This document shows positions 41,269-64,000 of a DNA stretch of 64,000 nucleotides, one piece after another; positions within the stretch are counted from its first letter, which is position 1, and the number at the start of each line of letters is the position of its first letter. The stretch comes from Onchocerca volvulus. Its lineage: Eukaryota; Nematoda; Chromadorea; Rhabditida; Onchocercidae. The notes under the pieces are model-generated. The model was not told the origin of the DNA, searched no databases, and worked only from the letters and a program-made list of their open reading frames with translations. The position numbers were made by a program, and so were the translations under genes. The stretch covers positions 8,492,888 through 8,556,887 of the forward strand of contig HG738138.1 of assembly GCA_000499405.2 (NCBI GenBank), read 5' to 3'.

Positions 41269-42226
41269 TTGGAAGTGATCGATTAGTCATTCTTATCAGA
41301 AGTTTTGTTTTGAAAACATGATTCGAACCTGAACATTATTATCCTTACTCAATATGAGAAGATATAAGTAGGTGCAATCAATCCTAGAACTATTTTATTG
41401 TTTTGTTTTCCTTTATTTTCAACTTTTATTACGAACAATCACTCCTGATCGTCCAATCAGATAATGATTTGTGATAATAACTGTTGTTTTGAGATTTAAA
41501 CAGGCTTTTCTTTGACATTAAGAATCACTGCAACCGTTGACCATCTAGAGATCCAACAAAACAAGTCTGCATTATAGAAAATGTGCATCAGAAAACCCAT
41601 CCCAGAAGTAAGATATCTGTAAACAGATGTATGGAATGAGGGATGCCAATCCCTATTTTAAGAATCATGCTATGGTATGAATTTTGGCGTCTCCTCACTT
41701 GTCTGAATATAAAATGCTGTTTAACATTTGGAACAAAATTTATTGATGGCTCATCTCATCTCACATGCTATCGCAATCGCTACCTAAAGATTACGAATAT
41801 TTCTAGCAAACGTGCAGCTACGGATTATTTGTTTACTGAAATGCAAAAGTTGCAGTCGTTTCTTCATTTTTTATTTCTTGCTTATAAGTACTAAAAACCA
41901 AATAAAAGTAATATATTGGGAATTCGTTTGCAAATAATGGGTGTTTTCCGGCAGACATATTCTTTTACAGAGTAAAGAAAGCACAACATTTTGTTAGTAA
42001 GATATTTGAAGTGGATAGGGTTTTCAGCAACTTTTACTTCTTTATTAGTAAGTTCCTTCCGGTGATATATTTAGTGTTTGACTTGGGATAGCATTTCGCA
42101 AATGTCTGATCAAAGACATTTTTAGATGAAGAAAGGATGAATAAAACCTCTTATTGATGATAATTGGCAATATGAAATTAAAACGAACTTCGAAATCTAA
42201 AGTATAAAACCTGACCCAACACCATT

Positions 42227-42451
42227 CTATCGAATGGTCCCAACAGAACGTTCAAATCTCATAGTGGCCGCGTTTTGTTTTTCACTGATCAAGCGCAGGT
42301 TGAGATTTCTAAAGTCGTTCTGTACATTTGTCTTATCATCGTAATGATAAGTGGGTTTCGTGGAGTATACCCTTTGATTGTTAAACAATATTTTATTGCA
42401 TAATGACGAATAGGACGCATTTTCCCATGTAGCTGAACTGTTTTTGGCCAT
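42227..42451 (-). CDS. Possible small ORF, unrecognised
   Basis: An ATG-started minus-strand frame of 74 residues beginning MAKNSSATWENASYSS. It is hydrophilic, with no membrane segment and a balanced composition (Asn, Ser, Arg-rich). The N-terminal part with RVYSTKP could resemble a mitochondrial targeting segment, but this is speculative. It lies just upstream of WDFY3 in the opposite direction. No family is recognised. Confidence 0.22.
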   Translation of the reverse strand: MAKNSSATWENASYSSLCNKILFNNQRVYSTKPTYHYDDKTNVQNDFRNLNLRLISEKQNAATMRFERSVGTIR

Positions 42452-42488
42452 TCATTCTTTTATCGACCTTCTTTTTGTTAAATTCCAG

Positions 42489-42558
42489 AGAGGAGGTGAC
42501 CCAGTGTTACTTCAACATGCAACAGCAATTCAATCTTATCTGGATAACTCATAAACTA
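42489..42558 (+). other. Possible 5' untranslated exon of WDFY3 with upstream ORF
   Basis: The segment is bounded by AATTCCAG| and A|GTATGT. Joined to 42839 it would place an upstream ATG (42517) in a 20-codon frame that overlaps the WDFY3 start and stops at the TGA before 42856. Another frame through it reads RGGDPVLLQHATAIQS and stops at a TAA, so it could instead be the last exon of an unseen gene. Confidence 0.3.
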
Positions 42559-42839
42559 GTATGTTTCCTTTTCTTCAGAAAATATCTATTTTTGAAAAGA
42601 TTTCAAATTCTACGGGACTAAATTAAAAATTCCGAAAATTAAATTGTTTCAAATTGAGGCATAGATACGAAACATGACAGTTATTACAATCGTGGAACTG
42701 CAGTTCTGAAAAACGATAAGTGTTACTAACGAAGAATGAAAAAGTGTCGGAGGCTTAACAGAATCATCTGATGAATTTGAAATTGTCTTTCTTTAATCAT
42801 TCATTTCACTTTTTTTTTTTTTTTGACATTCTTTGAAGG

Positions 42840-61466
<18,627 letters not shown>

Positions 61467-62988
61467 AAAGGAGACGTGGAAAAGGAAGGACTTTCTTCCT
61501 TTTCTTTGTCTTCTGGTGGCATGTTATATTTACTAGTTTATTTAAAATATTTGTTAGTAAGTGGCAACTTTTTAAGAATTTTATCTTTGATCTCAATCTG
61601 ATAGTTCTTGTGACGTAACTTTTTTCTTGTTGTCTAGTTCTTCATTTTCATTTCTTAACATAATCATTTTTTTGTGTAATAAACTGATTTCGCTGCAAAC
61701 TACTACAAATATCTAGTTTATTGAAGACTATCCACAGCAGTGTCCAGAACAGAATATTTAAGCTAGAAGCAAGAAATATGCAAGTTTTATATGGAAAAGA
61801 GTGAGATATTGTCTTAAATTGTATGCTGATTACATTACATTGAAATTTACGTTTTAACATCTATCTTATTAGATGAAATCATTATTGTTCTTGGGGTAAA
61901 GATATGCTAAACCACTTCTGGCTCGCTCAGTTTTGGAATATTAGAAACATTACGGTCAAAGTACATTAATACCTTTGTACCAGTACATTAAAAAGTTTTT
62001 TGACCGAGTGATTTTGTTTCGTGGTTATTGTACTTATATTCAGTACTGATATCTGATTTTTTCATATTATATTTTTCCTCTATCTACTTCTGATGTTGGT
62101 TATTAGCTCTTCCATTTCAAGTTCTAATAAATTTTGCTTCGAATTCAGTTGTAAAGGTGAAGAAGGCATAAAATGAGAAGTTGAGAGCTGGAAGATGAAT
62201 AAATTTTCCGGGAAGGATATATAGGTCGCCGTTCTTCGTTATTTATGTTTTGTTAGGATGGTTTCCATAACAGATCTAAATTAGTGGCGTATCGAAGCAT
62301 GCGGGTATTGCGCGAAAACACCGCTTCTCGAATTGAGTTTCGAAGGATTTGTGTAAATTCTTACAACAGTGAACTACAACATACTAAAACGCTATGTAAG
62401 ACTTGACACTACAAACATCATTGATATTCCTTGAATGAATAACTTGGATGGCAAACAAGAAAAAATCAAAAACCAGTTGTGGATCTTCGATTGTGTATCG
62501 TCGACAATATCTACAGAGCTTTCTCATGAAATGCTACAATTAAGACTTTGCAATAGGTAGTGGAAGTATTAGAATCAAAAATGTAGCAGAAAGGCCGAGG
62601 TGGGATAGGGATTTTCATAAAATTCCAGGAATGTGTTGCAGGGCTACCGTTGTTGTTCTCTAGGGTGTCGATTAGTACATAATGTTTGCTGGTGCTTGTG
62701 AGGAGTTTTTGTAGGTGTGTGGGCAATGGCTAGTGATTGGTAAGATACTGGTAGACTAATGGAAATTGTCTTCTGCTACTCTTTTTAGCATGCATAATCT
62801 AGCAGCAATGTAGCGTTTGATACGATCGACGCGAGGGTTTAGCAGTGTAGCGAGTGATTGTTTTACTATGAGTAGAAATTAACGACTATCATCCGTTTCA
62901 CGTTGGTGGCTTTGTTGCTAATGTGTGTTTTTAAAATTTAGTTATTTCATTTGAAGCTTCTAAAGCATAGACAGGAGCACTCATTGGA
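61467..62988. other. Intergenic region between WDFY3 and UBE2D
   Basis: It holds the WDFY3 3' UTR, with a candidate AATAAA at 61678, and the promoter/5' UTR of the E2 gene. The ORFs here on both strands lack similarity. I see no RNA gene. Confidence 0.55.

Positions 62989-64000
<1,012 letters not shown>

Larger units (their letters stand above)
40426..41479. repeat. Inverted duplication, 396-base arms around a 262-base spacer
   Basis: The left arm (40426-40821) and right arm (41084-41479) are reverse complements with no gaps. I counted five differences by eye, all transitions. Each arm carries the same small ORF reading away from the centre. No terminal repeat, target duplication or transposase is visible at the arm ends. 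It looks like a recent local inverted duplication, and a transcript across it would fold into a long double-stranded hairpin. Confidence 0.9.
38458..42488. other. Gene-poor interval between OXLD1 and WDFY3
   Basis: About 4 kb with no conserved gene. It contains the inverted duplication 40426-41479 and two small minus-strand ORFs listed separately. The open frames 38527-38745 and 41643-41894 on the plus strand look accidental. Confidence 0.6.

Noticed and set aside
41643..41894. 83-residue plus-strand ORF near the inverted duplication
   Set aside because: No similarity and no transcription or splice signals. It is outside the repeat arms.

Overview
This window reads as nuclear DNA of a nematode, most likely a spirurid/filarial (clade III) worm. 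It is AT-rich, and its genes are split into many small exons with T-rich acceptors and introns of roughly 60 bases to 4 kb. The gene set also points to a nematode: a HAM-1-like Storkhead protein, an srGAP in which I find no SH3 domain, and an E2 enzyme whose visible N-terminus matches my recollection of C. elegans LET-70. I see no rRNA, tRNA, CRISPR array or bacterial-type gene. The clade assignment is inference; the gene identities rest on conserved motifs plus exon phases that close exactly (every exon junction below was checked for reading-frame phase).

Layout, all recognised genes on the + strand: (1) 1-4062, 3' part of a Storkhead-box winged-helix gene (ham-1/STOX type). (2) 5912-9178, inositol polyphosphate multikinase. 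(3) 11747-14355, MAPKAP kinase 2/3-type kinase (mak-1/mak-2 type), 5' end not found. (4) 15828-22856, COPII cargo adaptor SEC24 of the C/D class. (5) 24238-37128, srGAP-type F-BAR + RhoGAP protein (srgp-1 type), with a large first intron and a possible second promoter. (6) 38005-38457, a one-exon OXLD1-like mitochondrial protein. (7) 42840-61466, a 60-exon WDFY3/Alfy gene (about 3,340 residues; PH-BEACH, WD40, FYVE). (8) 62989-64000, 5' part of a UBE2D ubiquitin-conjugating enzyme (let-70), cut by the window end.

The 38.5-42.5 kb interval is the main gene-poor stretch. It holds a nearly perfect 396-base inverted duplication (40426-40821 against 41084-41479, 5 differences, all transitions) that carries two copies of a small unrecognised ORF pointing outward. 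Other non-coding structure includes a perfect 28-bp hairpin and a microRNA-precursor-like hairpin inside srGAP introns, and a cluster of forkhead-like palindromes upstream of SEC24.

No pathway links all the genes. Several touch membrane traffic and signalling: SEC24 in ER export, WDFY3 in selective autophagy, srGAP in membrane bending and Rho-family control, IPMK in inositol phosphates, MAPKAPK downstream of p38, UBE2D in ubiquitin transfer. I found no clearly undescribed multi-gene system; the best leads are the inverted duplication, the intronic hairpins and the alternative-exon signals listed as findings.
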